In this document: positions 33,875-42,176 of the stretch, piece after piece
Layout: every line of letters starts with the position of its first letter
Numbering within the stretch: the stretch's first letter is position 1
Assembly (NCBI GenBank): GCA_036488085.1
Contig: DASXHZ010000058.1
Coordinates: 62,001-126,000, forward strand
Direction: 5' to 3'
Length of the DNA: 64,000 nucleotides
DNA from: DASXHZ01 sp036488085
GTDB lineage: Bacteria; Acidobacteriota; Thermoanaerobaculia; Gp7-AA8
The notes under the pieces: generated by a model
What the model saw: only the letters and a program-made list of their open reading frames with translations
Databases searched by the model: none
What the model was told of the DNA's origin: nothing
Translations under genes and position numbers: made by a program

Positions 33875-34441
33875 ATTGTCGTAATCGACAACTACGATTC
33901 CTTCACCTACAACCTGGTCCAGCAGATCGAACGCCTCGCCGGCGTCTCGCTGACGGTCGTCCGCAACGACGCGTTCGAGCCGGCAGCGCTTATCGAAAGC
34001 GCGCCGCGCGCGATCGTGATCTCGCCCGGACCAGGGACGCCATCGCGAGCGGGCCGCTGCATCGAGCTCGTGCGCGCCAATCAAAGCATTCCGCTCCTCG
34101 GGGTCTGCCTCGGGCATCAGGCGATCGCCGAGGCGTTCGGCGCGCGCGTTGTTCGCGGCAGCGTTCCGGTACATGGCAAGGTCACGGAGGTCGTCCATCG
34201 CGGTGATCGGCTGTTCGCGAACTGCGACTCGCCGATGAGCACCGCGCGGTACCACTCGCTGGTCATCGAGCACGAGTCGCTGCCGCCGGAACTGCTCGTC
34301 GACGCCGAAACGCCCGACGGCGTCGTCATGGCGGTCTCGCATCGCGATCGTCCACTCTTCGGCATTCAGTTTCATCCGGAGTCGTACGGCACGATCGGCG
34401 GCGATCAGTTGATCCGGAACTTCCTGGAGGTGGCGCGATGA
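33875..34441 (+). CDS. trpG: Anthranilate synthase component II (glutamine amidotransferase), ATT start
   Basis: A class I glutamine amidotransferase supplying ammonia for anthranilate or aminodeoxychorismate. The frame reads VVIDNYDSFTYNLVQ, ISPGPGTPSRAG, the nucleophile in LLGVCLGHQAIAEAF, and His-Glu in FGIQFHPESYGT; 188 residues in all. No ATG, GTG or TTG exists between the upstream stop (33833) and that conserved N-terminus. ATT 33875 is in the right place and is proposed as the start; the next conventional codon (GTG 34016) would cut off the N-terminal strand. It overlaps trpD by ATGA. TrpG versus PabA is decided by context. Confidence 0.85.
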   Translation: MVVIDNYDSFTYNLVQQIERLAGVSLTVVRNDAFEPAALIESAPRAIVISPGPGTPSRAGRCIELVRANQSIPLLGVCLGHQAIAEAFGARVVRGSVPVHGKVTEVVHRGDRLFANCDSPMSTARYHSLVIEHESLPPELLVDAETPDGVVMAVSHRDRPLFGIQFHPESYGTIGGDQLIRNFLEVAR

Positions 34442-35457
34442 TCGACAAGGCGATCAAGCGGGTGGTGGATGGTCACGATCTCGATCGTGACGAGATGCAC
34501 ACAGTGTTCGGCGAGGTGATGGACGGGAAGGCGACCGACGTCCAGAAGGCGGCGCTTCTCATCGCATTGCGGATGAAAGGGGAGACGCCGGAAGAGATCA
34601 CCGGCGCGGCGCTCGCGATGCGCGAACGGGTGACGCCGCTGAACGTCGACCGCGAAGAGCTCGTAGACACGTGCGGCACGGGCGGAGACGGCCGCGGGAC
34701 GTTCAACATCTCCACCATCGCGGCGATCGTCGCGGCGGCGGCGGGAGCGAATGTCGCGAAACACGGCAACCGAGCCGTGTCGTCGGCGTGCGGAAGCGCG
34801 GATCTGCTCACCGCTCTCGGCGTTGACATCGACCTGGACGCGCCACGCATGTCGCGGGTGCTCGACGAGATCGGCATAGCATTCCTCTTTGCGCCGAAGC
34901 TTCATCCGGCGATGGGCGCCGTCGCGCCGATCCGCCGCGAGCTCGGCGTCCGGACGATCTTCAATGTCCTCGGTCCGCTCACGAATCCCGCTTTCGCGCG
35001 GCGGCAGGTCCTCGGCGTCTACGCGGAACACCTCGTCGCAGTGGTCGCGCGGGTGCTCCTCGCGCTCGGCACCGACCACGCCATGGTCGTGCACAGCCAC
35101 GACGGACTCGACGAGATTTCGATCTCGGCGCCGACGCACGTCTGCGAAGTCGTTGACGGTGAGATTCGCGATTTCACGGTCGAGCCCGAGGCGCTCGGCG
35201 TCTCGCGGGCGTCGATCGAGGAGGTCGCCGGCGGCGACGCGGCCGAGAACGCGCGCATCGCGCTGGCGGTCCTCTCAGGCGAAACGGACGGCGCGCGACG
35301 CGACATCGTCGCGGTGAACGCGGGGGCGGCGCTGTACGTCAGCGGCGCGGTCTCGACGCTCCGTGACGGCGTGGCCCTCGCGAGCAACACGATCGCGAGC
35401 GGCGCCGCCATGCGGAAGCTGGAGCAACTGGTGAGTGCCACGAAGGAGCGTGCGTGA
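34438..35457 (+). CDS. trpD: Anthranilate phosphoribosyltransferase
   Basis: A 339-residue enzyme that joins anthranilate and PRPP in tryptophan synthesis. It shows VDTCGTGGDGRGTFNIST, the PRPP and magnesium-binding loop, and KHGNRAVSSACGSADLLTAL. LGVYAEHLV and the DGLDEIS motif follow. ATG 34438 overlaps the trpG stop by 4 bp, and its own TGA overlaps trpC, so the tryptophan genes are tightly coupled. Confidence 0.95.
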   Translation: MIDKAIKRVVDGHDLDRDEMHTVFGEVMDGKATDVQKAALLIALRMKGETPEEITGAALAMRERVTPLNVDREELVDTCGTGGDGRGTFNISTIAAIVAAAAGANVAKHGNRAVSSACGSADLLTALGVDIDLDAPRMSRVLDEIGIAFLFAPKLHPAMGAVAPIRRELGVRTIFNVLGPLTNPAFARRQVLGVYAEHLVAVVARVLLALGTDHAMVVHSHDGLDEISISAPTHVCEVVDGEIRDFTVEPEALGVSRASIEEVAGGDAAENARIALAVLSGETDGARRDIVAVNAGAALYVSGAVSTLRDGVALASNTIASGAAMRKLEQLVSATKERA

Positions 35458-36224
35458 ACGACGTACTGCAGAGAATCGTCGATCACACGAAGGCGCGCAT
35501 TCCGAACGAGCCCGCCGACCGCGCGGCAGCGGAACGCGCGGCCGCAAGCCGCAAGCCGTTCGCGTTCATCAAGGCGCTCGCACGCGAGGGCGTGAACGTC
35601 ATCGCGGAGATCAAGTCGGCATCCCCCTCGGCCGGCGCGATCGTGGAGAACCCGCCGGTCGAGGCGATCGCCTCCGACTATGCGCGCGGCGGCGCCGCTG
35701 CGATCTCGATCGTCACGGAGCCGGAGTTTTTCCGCGGCTCCCGAGCATGGATCGAACGCGCGAAAACGGCCGGGCTCCCGGTCGTGATGAAAGACTTCGT
35801 CGTCTCGCCGTCGCAGATCACGAACGGCGTCGCGGCGGGGGCGGACGCGATGCTGCTGCTCGCCTCGCTCCTCGACGCACGCCGCATCGCCGAGTTCATC
35901 GGACTGCTCGACGCCTACGGCTGCGATGCTCTCGTCGAGGTCCATGACGAGGAGGAGCTGACGCGTGCCATCGACGGCGGTGCGCGCATCATCGGCGTCA
36001 ACAACCGCAACCTCCGCGATTTCAGCGTCGATCTCTCGACCTCCGAGCGACTCTCCGCATTGATGCCGCCGGATGCGATCCGCGTGGCGGAGAGCGGCAT
36101 CAAGACACGAGACGACATCGAACGCCTCCGCGGTGCGCACTTCCATGCGTTCCTGGTCGGTGAATCACTCCTGCGGCAGAATGACCGCGCCGCGGCAGTC
36201 GCGGCGCTCGTGAACGAATCATGA
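35454..36224 (+). CDS. trpC: Indole-3-glycerol phosphate synthase
   Basis: A 256-residue TIM barrel that closes the indole ring. Catalytic landmarks are VIAEIKSASPSAG (Glu and Lys near the N-terminus), VVMKDFVVSP (catalytic Lys), LVEVHDEEEL, IIGVNNRNLRDFSVD and the phosphate-binding AESGIKTRDD. GTG 35454 overlaps the trpD stop and ATG of trpF overlaps its own stop. It is a stand-alone enzyme, not fused to TrpF. Confidence 0.95.
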   Translation: MNDVLQRIVDHTKARIPNEPADRAAAERAAASRKPFAFIKALAREGVNVIAEIKSASPSAGAIVENPPVEAIASDYARGGAAAISIVTEPEFFRGSRAWIERAKTAGLPVVMKDFVVSPSQITNGVAAGADAMLLLASLLDARRIAEFIGLLDAYGCDALVEVHDEEELTRAIDGGARIIGVNNRNLRDFSVDLSTSERLSALMPPDAIRVAESGIKTRDDIERLRGAHFHAFLVGESLLRQNDRAAAVAALVNES

Positions 36225-36828
36225 AAGTGAAAATCTGTGGTCTGACTCGCGAGGAAGACGCGCTCTTTGCCGCCGAGTGCGGCGCCGACTTCCTCGGTTT
36301 CATCTTCGTGGAAGACTCGCCGCGCTTCGTCGACGCCGATCATGTGGCGCAGATCGCAGACGCCGTCCGCGGGCGATCGAATCCACCGAAGATCGTCGGC
36401 GTCTTCCGCAATGCCTCGCACGAGCGGATGCGCGACGTCGCCGCCCGCTCCACGCTCGATCTCATCCAGCTTCACGGCACGGAGCGCGACGACGACATCC
36501 CGGCGCTCGGCATTCCAGCGATCAAGACACTCCACGTCGGCGCCGCGCTGCCCGACACGTCCGCGCACGCAAACGCGTCGTGGCTTCTGTTCGACACCTA
36601 CAACGACCGCCTCGCCGGCGGGATGGGGAAGCGCTTCGACTGGTCGCTGCTGACGCAGTTTGAACGCGCGAAACCGTTCTTCCTCTCGGGCGGCATCACA
36701 CCGGAGAACGCTGCGGTCGCGATCAGCACGGTGCGGCCCGACGCCATCGATCTCGCCAGCGGCGTCGAGTCGTCGCCCGGTGTCAAGGACCACGCGAAGA
36801 TCGCGCAGCTCTTCGAGCGGGTGAAACG

Positions 36829-36832
<4 letters not shown>
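36221..36832 (+). CDS. trpF: Phosphoribosylanthranilate isomerase
   Basis: A 203-residue TIM barrel with the N-terminal catalytic cysteine in VKICGLTREEDALFAAECG, GADFLGFIF, LIQLHGTE, a catalytic aspartate in LLFDTYN and the phosphate-binding LSGGITPENAAVAI. Four-base overlaps join it to trpC and trpB. It carries out the third committed step after anthranilate. Confidence 0.95.
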
Positions 36833-38008
<1,176 letters not shown>

Positions 38009-38022
<14 letters not shown>

Positions 38023-38800
38023 AAAACTCTTCAAACGACTGCGCGCCGAGGGGCGCTGCGGCGTGATCGCGTACGTCACTTGCGGCGATCCCGACGTCGC
38101 GGCGACCCCGCGAATCGTCGAAGAGCTCGTGCGCGCCGGTGCCGATGCGATCGAGCTCGGTATCCCGTTCTCCGATCCGATCGCGGACGGCCCCGTCATT
38201 CAAGCCGCCTCTCACCGCGCGTTGGAGCGCGGCGCGACCATTCGCGACCTCTTCGCGATCGCGCGCACGATTCGGGAGCAGAGCGAAGTGCCTCTGATCG
38301 CGTTCTCCTACCTGAATCCCGTGATGCGCTATGGGATGGAACGCTTCGCGGCCGATGCGGCGGAAGCGGGCATCGACGGCATCCTGCTCACCGACCTGCC
38401 GCCGGAAGAGGCCGACGACACGTTCCGCGACAAGGGACTGGCGTCGACCTTCCTGCTCGCCCCGACGTCGAGCGACAAGAGGATCGCCGCGGTGGACCGT
38501 GCGAGCGACGCATTCGTCTACTACGTCTCGACGACCGGCGTGACCGGCGCACGCCGCGAGCTCGATCCGATGCTGCTGGAGCGTCTGGTCGAGGTTCGCG
38601 GGAAGTTGAGAAAGCCGATCGCCGTCGGTTTCGGCATCTCGCGGCACGAGCACTACGAGCTCCTGCGCGACAAGTGCGACGCGATCGTGGTCGGCAGCGC
38701 GATCGTGCGCGCGATCGACGACGGCGATCCCGTCGAAGCTCCACAACGCGCGGGCGACGTCGTGCGCGCCATCCTTGACAACGCGCCGATGCCCGCCTAA
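38009..38800 (+). CDS. trpA: Tryptophan synthase, alpha chain
   Basis: A roughly 263-residue TIM barrel that cleaves indole-3-glycerol phosphate. It has VIAYVTCGDPD, IELGIPFSDPIADGPVIQAA (catalytic Asp region), LTDLPPEEAD, YYVSTTGVTGAR and VGFGISRHEH. No ATG is available; TTG 38009 (reading LNRVKKLFKRLR) has AGG 9 bp upstream, while TTG 38000 has none at a useful distance. The Tyr/Phe leader peptide begins 15 bp after its stop and in the same frame. Confidence 0.93.
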
Positions 38801-38815
38801 CCTCCGCACCCAGTG

Positions 38816-38863
38816 ATGAACACGTTCGCCCCCCGCTACTTTTATTACGGCTACTACAGCTAG
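38816..38863 (+). CDS. Phe/Tyr-rich leader peptide
   Basis: A 15-codon reading frame, MNTFAPRYFYYGYYS, ends in TAG. Seven of its residues are Phe or Tyr, and six of them fall in codons 8-14. It lies between trpA and the chorismate mutase gene, in the position of an attenuator leader. It lacks a clear ribosome-binding site, but it starts 15 bp after the trpA stop in the same frame (GTG ATG), so translation by re-initiation after trpA is possible. Such aromatic density by chance is very unlikely in 65% GC DNA. Confidence 0.7.
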   Translation: MNTFAPRYFYYGYYS

Positions 38864-38928
38864 CGCGGGGCATACGCCCCGACGCAAGGAGGGGCGCTCG
38901 ATCCGATAAACAATCCAAACCCCTTCTC
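38864..38928 (+). promoter_or_regulatory. Alternative RNA structures of the Phe/Tyr attenuator
   Basis: Four segments can pair in competing ways. Segment 1 (38866-38871, CGGGGC) pairs with segment 2 (38876-38881, GCCCCG) around an ATAC loop. A shifted segment 2 (38875-38880, CGCCCC) can instead pair with segment 3 (38891-38896, GGGGCG). Segment 3 (38887-38894, AGGAGGGG) can also pair with the terminator's left arm (38920-38927, CCCCTTCT), acting as antiterminator. A ribosome on the leader decides whether segment 1 is free. Confidence 0.65.
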
Positions 38929-38955
38929 ACGTCGCGACGAGAAGGGGTTTTGTTT
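38917..38955 (+). terminator. Intrinsic terminator/attenuator before chorismate mutase
   Basis: A perfect 12-bp stem is formed by AAACCCCTTCTC (38917-38928) and GAGAAGGGGTTT (38939-38950), followed by TTTTGTTT running right into the ATG at 38956. The ribosome-binding site AAGGGG (38942-38947) of the chorismate mutase gene lies in the right arm. The hairpin would therefore both stop transcription and hide the start. Confidence 0.8.
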
Positions 38956-39258
38956 ATGAACAGGGTCGATGCAGAAGTCGAACTGACGCGCCTTCGCGAT
39001 GCGATCGATCGCGTCGACGAAGTGATCGTCAAGCTCCTCAACCAGCGCGCGAAATACGCGTGCGAGATCGGCGAGATCAAGGCCATCCTCGACCTCCCGA
39101 TCTACGTCCCCGAGCGCGAGAAGCAGGTGCTCGCGCATGCGGAAGAGGTGAGTGCCGGACCGCTCGACCCGAGCGCCGTCCGGCGCCTTTTCGAACGCAT
39201 CATCGACGAGTCGCGCCGCGTCGAGCGCGAATCCGCAGCCACCAAGGAGAACGCGTAA
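38956..39258 (+). CDS. Chorismate mutase (AroQ class)
   Basis: A 100-residue all-helical chorismate mutase that turns chorismate into prephenate for Phe and Tyr. The first helix reads ELTRLRDAIDRVDEVIVKLL, then NQRAKYACEIGEIKA and YVPEREKQVL, with the Arg, Lys and Arg that bind substrate. It stands alone, not fused to prephenate dehydratase. Its stop overlaps the DAHP synthase start (TAATG). Its start lies directly behind the attenuator. Confidence 0.9.
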   Translation: MNRVDAEVELTRLRDAIDRVDEVIVKLLNQRAKYACEIGEIKAILDLPIYVPEREKQVLAHAEEVSAGPLDPSAVRRLFERIIDESRRVERESAATKENA

Positions 39259-40271
39259 TGGTCATCGTCATGGAAAAACACACCGCTGAAGACAACATCG
39301 AGCGGGTCACCGGAGTGCTCATCGAGCGCGGCTTCGACGTCCATCGTTCCACCGGCTCCGAACAGACGGTCCTCGGCGTCGTCGGCAATGTCGCCGAGAT
39401 CGACACGCGCGAGTTCGAGCTGTTCGACGGCGTCCAGGAAGTCGTCCGTATCAGCGAGCCGTACAAGCTCACCAGCCGGACCTGGAAGAAGGAGAAGAGC
39501 GTCGTCCGCGCGCGCGGCGTTGACATCGGCGGCGATCACGTGGTCGTCATGGCCGGCCCGTGCACGATCGAAAATGAGCACCAGCTTTTCGAGACGGCAA
39601 AGCGCATCGCGCGCGCCGGTGCGCGCGTCCTGCGCGGCGGCGCCTACAAGCCGCGGACCTCGCCGTACGCCTTCCAGGGGATGGGCGTCGAGGGTCTGAA
39701 GCTCCTGCGGGCCGCGGGCGACGAGTTCGAGATGGCAGTGGTCTCCGAGGTGATGGAGATTTCCCAGATCGAAAAGATGCTCGAGTACGTCGACATCCTG
39801 CAGGTCGGCGCGCGCAACATGCAGAACTACAACCTGCTGTCGGCGCTGGGGCAGGTGAGGAGACCGATCCTCCTCAAGCGCGGGATGTCGGCGACCATTC
39901 AGGAGTGGCTGCTCGCGGCCGAGTACATCATGAGCGGCGGCAACTACGACATCATCCTCTGCGAGCGCGGAATCCGGACGTTCGAGACCTACACGCGCAA
40001 CACCTTCGACATCTCGGCGATCCCGGTCATCGACAAACTCTCGCACCTTCCGATCGTGGGCGATCCGTCGCATGCGACCGGCCGGCGCGACAAAGTGGCG
40101 CCGGTGGCTCGCGCGGTCGTCGCGGCGGGCGCGGACGGACTTCTCATCGAAGTGCATCACGATCCGGAGAAGGCGGTATGCGATGGTCCGCAGTCGCTCT
40201 ATCCCGACCAGTTCGCGCGACTCATGGACGAGTTGCGTATCATCGTCCCCGCCGTGGGTCGCACTATTTGA
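39258..40271 (+). CDS. 3-deoxy-7-phosphoheptulonate (DAHP) synthase, ferredoxin-like-domain type
   Basis: A 337-residue enzyme for the first shikimate step. Residues 1-75 form the ferredoxin-like regulatory domain (MVIVMEKHTAEDNIERV) of type I-beta enzymes. The catalytic barrel has VVMAGPCTIENE, RGGAYKPRTSPYAFQG, LQVGARNMQNY, LLKRGMSATIQEW and VGDPSHATGRR. AAGGAG lies 8 bp upstream of ATG 39258. With chorismate mutase adjacent, feedback inhibition through prephenate, Phe or Tyr is plausible, as in Bacillus-type enzymes; this is inferred from family knowledge. Confidence 0.93.
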   Translation: MVIVMEKHTAEDNIERVTGVLIERGFDVHRSTGSEQTVLGVVGNVAEIDTREFELFDGVQEVVRISEPYKLTSRTWKKEKSVVRARGVDIGGDHVVVMAGPCTIENEHQLFETAKRIARAGARVLRGGAYKPRTSPYAFQGMGVEGLKLLRAAGDEFEMAVVSEVMEISQIEKMLEYVDILQVGARNMQNYNLLSALGQVRRPILLKRGMSATIQEWLLAAEYIMSGGNYDIILCERGIRTFETYTRNTFDISAIPVIDKLSHLPIVGDPSHATGRRDKVAPVARAVVAAGADGLLIEVHHDPEKAVCDGPQSLYPDQFARLMDELRIIVPAVGRTI

Positions 40272-40858
40272 AGACGCTCTTGCCCGCGCTGGTGCTGTTC
40301 GCGTTCGCGTGCGGTTCCTCGACGACGACCGTCGAGGCGCCGCCGCCGGCGCCGGCTCCCGCTCCCGCTCAAGCTGCTACGGCGACGGGGACCGTCTACG
40401 TCACGGCCAGCTCGGTGAACGTGCGCCGCGACCCGTCGATGGCGGGCGACGTGTTGAAACAGGCGAAAAAGAACGACCCGCTCACGCTCCTCTCATCGAC
40501 CGAGGAGTGGACGAAAGTGCAGTTGGCGGACGGTACCGTGGGCTGGGTCGCTTCCCGATTCGTGGCGCAATCGCGCTCCGCACAGGCGCCAAAGGCGGGA
40601 TGCAATACCGATTTTGCGTTCGTGAAGACACCGAAGCCGGCGTTCGCCGAGGGGGAGACGAAGCATGGACTCGTCGTGGTCGACGCCTACGTAAGTCCTG
40701 ATGGGAATGTCACTTCCACGTCCGTCATCAAGAACGAGACTGGCGATGAGAAGTTGGCGACGCTCGCCCGGGACGAGATCAAGTCCGCCAAGTTCGAGGC
40801 ACCGAAGCGGAATTGCGTCGCCCGCGCGTTCATTTTCACCTACAAACGTAGCTTCTAG
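40268..40858 (+). CDS. SH3-domain lipoprotein with TonB-like C-terminus
   Basis: A 196-residue envelope protein starting at TTG 40268, whose codon overlaps the DAHP synthase stop. The signal reads KTLLPALVLFAFACGSS, with the cysteine at lipobox position, followed by a Pro/Ala linker. A bacterial SH3 domain lies at about 48-110 (VYVTASSVNVRRDPSMAGDV, WTKVQLADGTVGWVASRF). A C-terminal module VDAYVSPDGNVTSTSVIKNE resembles the TonB C-terminal fold. It may bind peptidoglycan. It rides on the aromatic operon without an obvious metabolic link. Confidence 0.75.
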   Translation: MKTLLPALVLFAFACGSSTTTVEAPPPAPAPAPAQAATATGTVYVTASSVNVRRDPSMAGDVLKQAKKNDPLTLLSSTEEWTKVQLADGTVGWVASRFVAQSRSAQAPKAGCNTDFAFVKTPKPAFAEGETKHGLVVVDAYVSPDGNVTSTSVIKNETGDEKLATLARDEIKSAKFEAPKRNCVARAFIFTYKRSF

Positions 40859-40872
40859 GTGCGAAAACCCAA

Positions 40873-40881
40873 TGCTATACT
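40873..40881 (+). promoter_or_regulatory. Extended -10 promoter for the secreted fibre-like protein
   Basis: TGCTATACT fits an extended -10 element (TGN plus TATACT at 40876-40881), about 109 bp upstream of the ATG at 40990. No good -35 is seen, as is usual for extended -10 promoters. The leader would be about 100 nt and ends in an excellent ribosome-binding site (GGAGGAAAG). The AT-rich patch stands out from its surroundings. Confidence 0.5.
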
Positions 40882-40989
40882 TAAGCGTTGGCCGTCCTGG
40901 TTCGACGGTTCAATCAGAATAAAGAGAACGTCACGGACGTCACAGCTCGTCGCCGCATCGCTGCGGGCGCGTGAAATTTTGGAGGAAAG

Positions 40990-41874
40990 ATGACTGGTCG
41001 GTTTTCGCGCGTTATCGTCGCAGTTACTCTCGGGCTCTTCGCCCTCGTGCTTCCTGCATCGGCCCAGCAGTGGACGACGAATAGCTCGACGATGTACGCG
41101 GATCCGGCGGTCTCGTTCGTTGGAATCGGCACGACGTCGCCGGCGCCTTACGGGATGCAGATCTTCAGCAGCACGGGGAACTCGTTCTTCGGCGTAAAGT
41201 CGACGTTTGGGCTCGCCGGCTTCATCATGGACCGGAAGGACACGACGGTAGCCTCTTCGCTGAACTACCGCACCGGTGGGACTGACACCTTCATCGAGGG
41301 AATCGGCGTCTACGGCAGCGGAAGCAACTGGCAGATTGGCAACAACGTTGCCCCTTTCCTGACAATGACAACGTCTGGCAACATCGGCATCGGGACGGCG
41401 AGTCCGGCGTATGCGCTCGACGTCGCGGGAGCGATCCACGCTTCCAACGTGATCGGCGCGTCCTACCAGGACGTGGCCGAATGGGTTCCGGCATCGACCG
41501 AAATGAGCGCCGGCACGGTCGTCATCCTGAGCCGTGACAAGAGCAACGAAGTGACGCCGTCGTCCACCTCGTACGATTCGACGGTTGCCGGTGTCGTCTC
41601 GGCGAAGCCCGGAATCATCCTCGGCGTTGCGTCGCCCGATAAGGCGCAGGTTGCGACGACCGGTCGCGTGCGCGTGAAGGTCGATGCCACCAAGGAGCCG
41701 ATCAAGATCGGTGACCTCCTCGTAACCAGCGATAAGCCGGGAACCGCGATGAAGTCCATTCCGGTCAACGTCGCCGGCATTTCGTTGCACCGGCCGGGCA
41801 CCATCATCGGCAAGGCGCTCGAGCCCCTCAATTCCGGCGAGGGCGAGATCTTGGTCCTCCTCTCCCTCCAGTAA
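40990..41874 (+). CDS. Secreted fibre-like protein with G-I-G-T repeats
   Basis: A 294-residue exported protein with signal ending LVLPASAQ. The middle has repeated FVGIGTTSPAPYG and NIGIGTASPAYALDVAG motifs, as seen in beta-rich, phage-tail-fibre-like surface proteins. The C-terminal half (SYQDVAEWVPASTEMSAGTV, TGRVRVKVDA, IGKALEPLNSGEGEILVLL) is a compact domain that I have seen after such repeats but cannot name with certainty. It has a strong ribosome-binding site, its own promoter-like element and a strong terminator, so it is probably a well-expressed monocistronic gene. Confidence 0.75.
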   Translation: MTGRFSRVIVAVTLGLFALVLPASAQQWTTNSSTMYADPAVSFVGIGTTSPAPYGMQIFSSTGNSFFGVKSTFGLAGFIMDRKDTTVASSLNYRTGGTDTFIEGIGVYGSGSNWQIGNNVAPFLTMTTSGNIGIGTASPAYALDVAGAIHASNVIGASYQDVAEWVPASTEMSAGTVVILSRDKSNEVTPSSTSYDSTVAGVVSAKPGIILGVASPDKAQVATTGRVRVKVDATKEPIKIGDLLVTSDKPGTAMKSIPVNVAGISLHRPGTIIGKALEPLNSGEGEILVLLSLQ

Positions 41875-41895
41875 ACGCCTCCCGCAAACTACCGA

Positions 41896-41928
41896 GCGCG
41901 CGCCGCGAAAGCGGCGCGCGCTTTTTTA
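41896..41928 (+). terminator. Strong intrinsic terminator
   Basis: An 11-bp perfect GC stem (GCGCGCGCCGC at 41896-41906, complement at 41911-41921) with a GAAA tetraloop is followed by TTTTTTA. It lies 22 bp after the fibre-like protein stop. It is the most canonical terminator in the window. Confidence 0.92.
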
Positions 41929-41980
41929 TTGACAAGCGCTTTCGCTCCCTGGCAGGAGAGTGATCGGTGTGAGAACCGGC

Positions 41981-42148
41981 TGGATTCTCGAATCCGCGCC
42001 GCGGATTCTGGAGAAGCCACCGTGGATTCTGGCGACGCATCGCTGGAACCCGGATTGCGCGCCGTCCCCGACGCGCCGGCCCGCGAAGATTTTGGAGGAG
42101 CCGCGCTGGATTACGTGCTGCGCGCCGAGGATCCCGGGCTCGTACAGA
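41981..42148. repeat. Degenerate 21-bp tandem array 3
   Basis: Eight 21-bp units begin at 41981, 42002, 42023, 42044, 42065, 42086, 42107 and 42128. The best conserved core is (C/T)GGATTCTGG followed by a GC-rich half ending CGCGCCG. Units 1-3 are most alike; units 5 and 8 are barely recognisable. The array lies between a terminator and the 3' end of the DUF4097 gene. The rest of 41929-42176 shows no gene. Confidence 0.75.
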
Positions 42149-42176
42149 GACGGCGAGTTCCCGCACTCGCGTGCCC

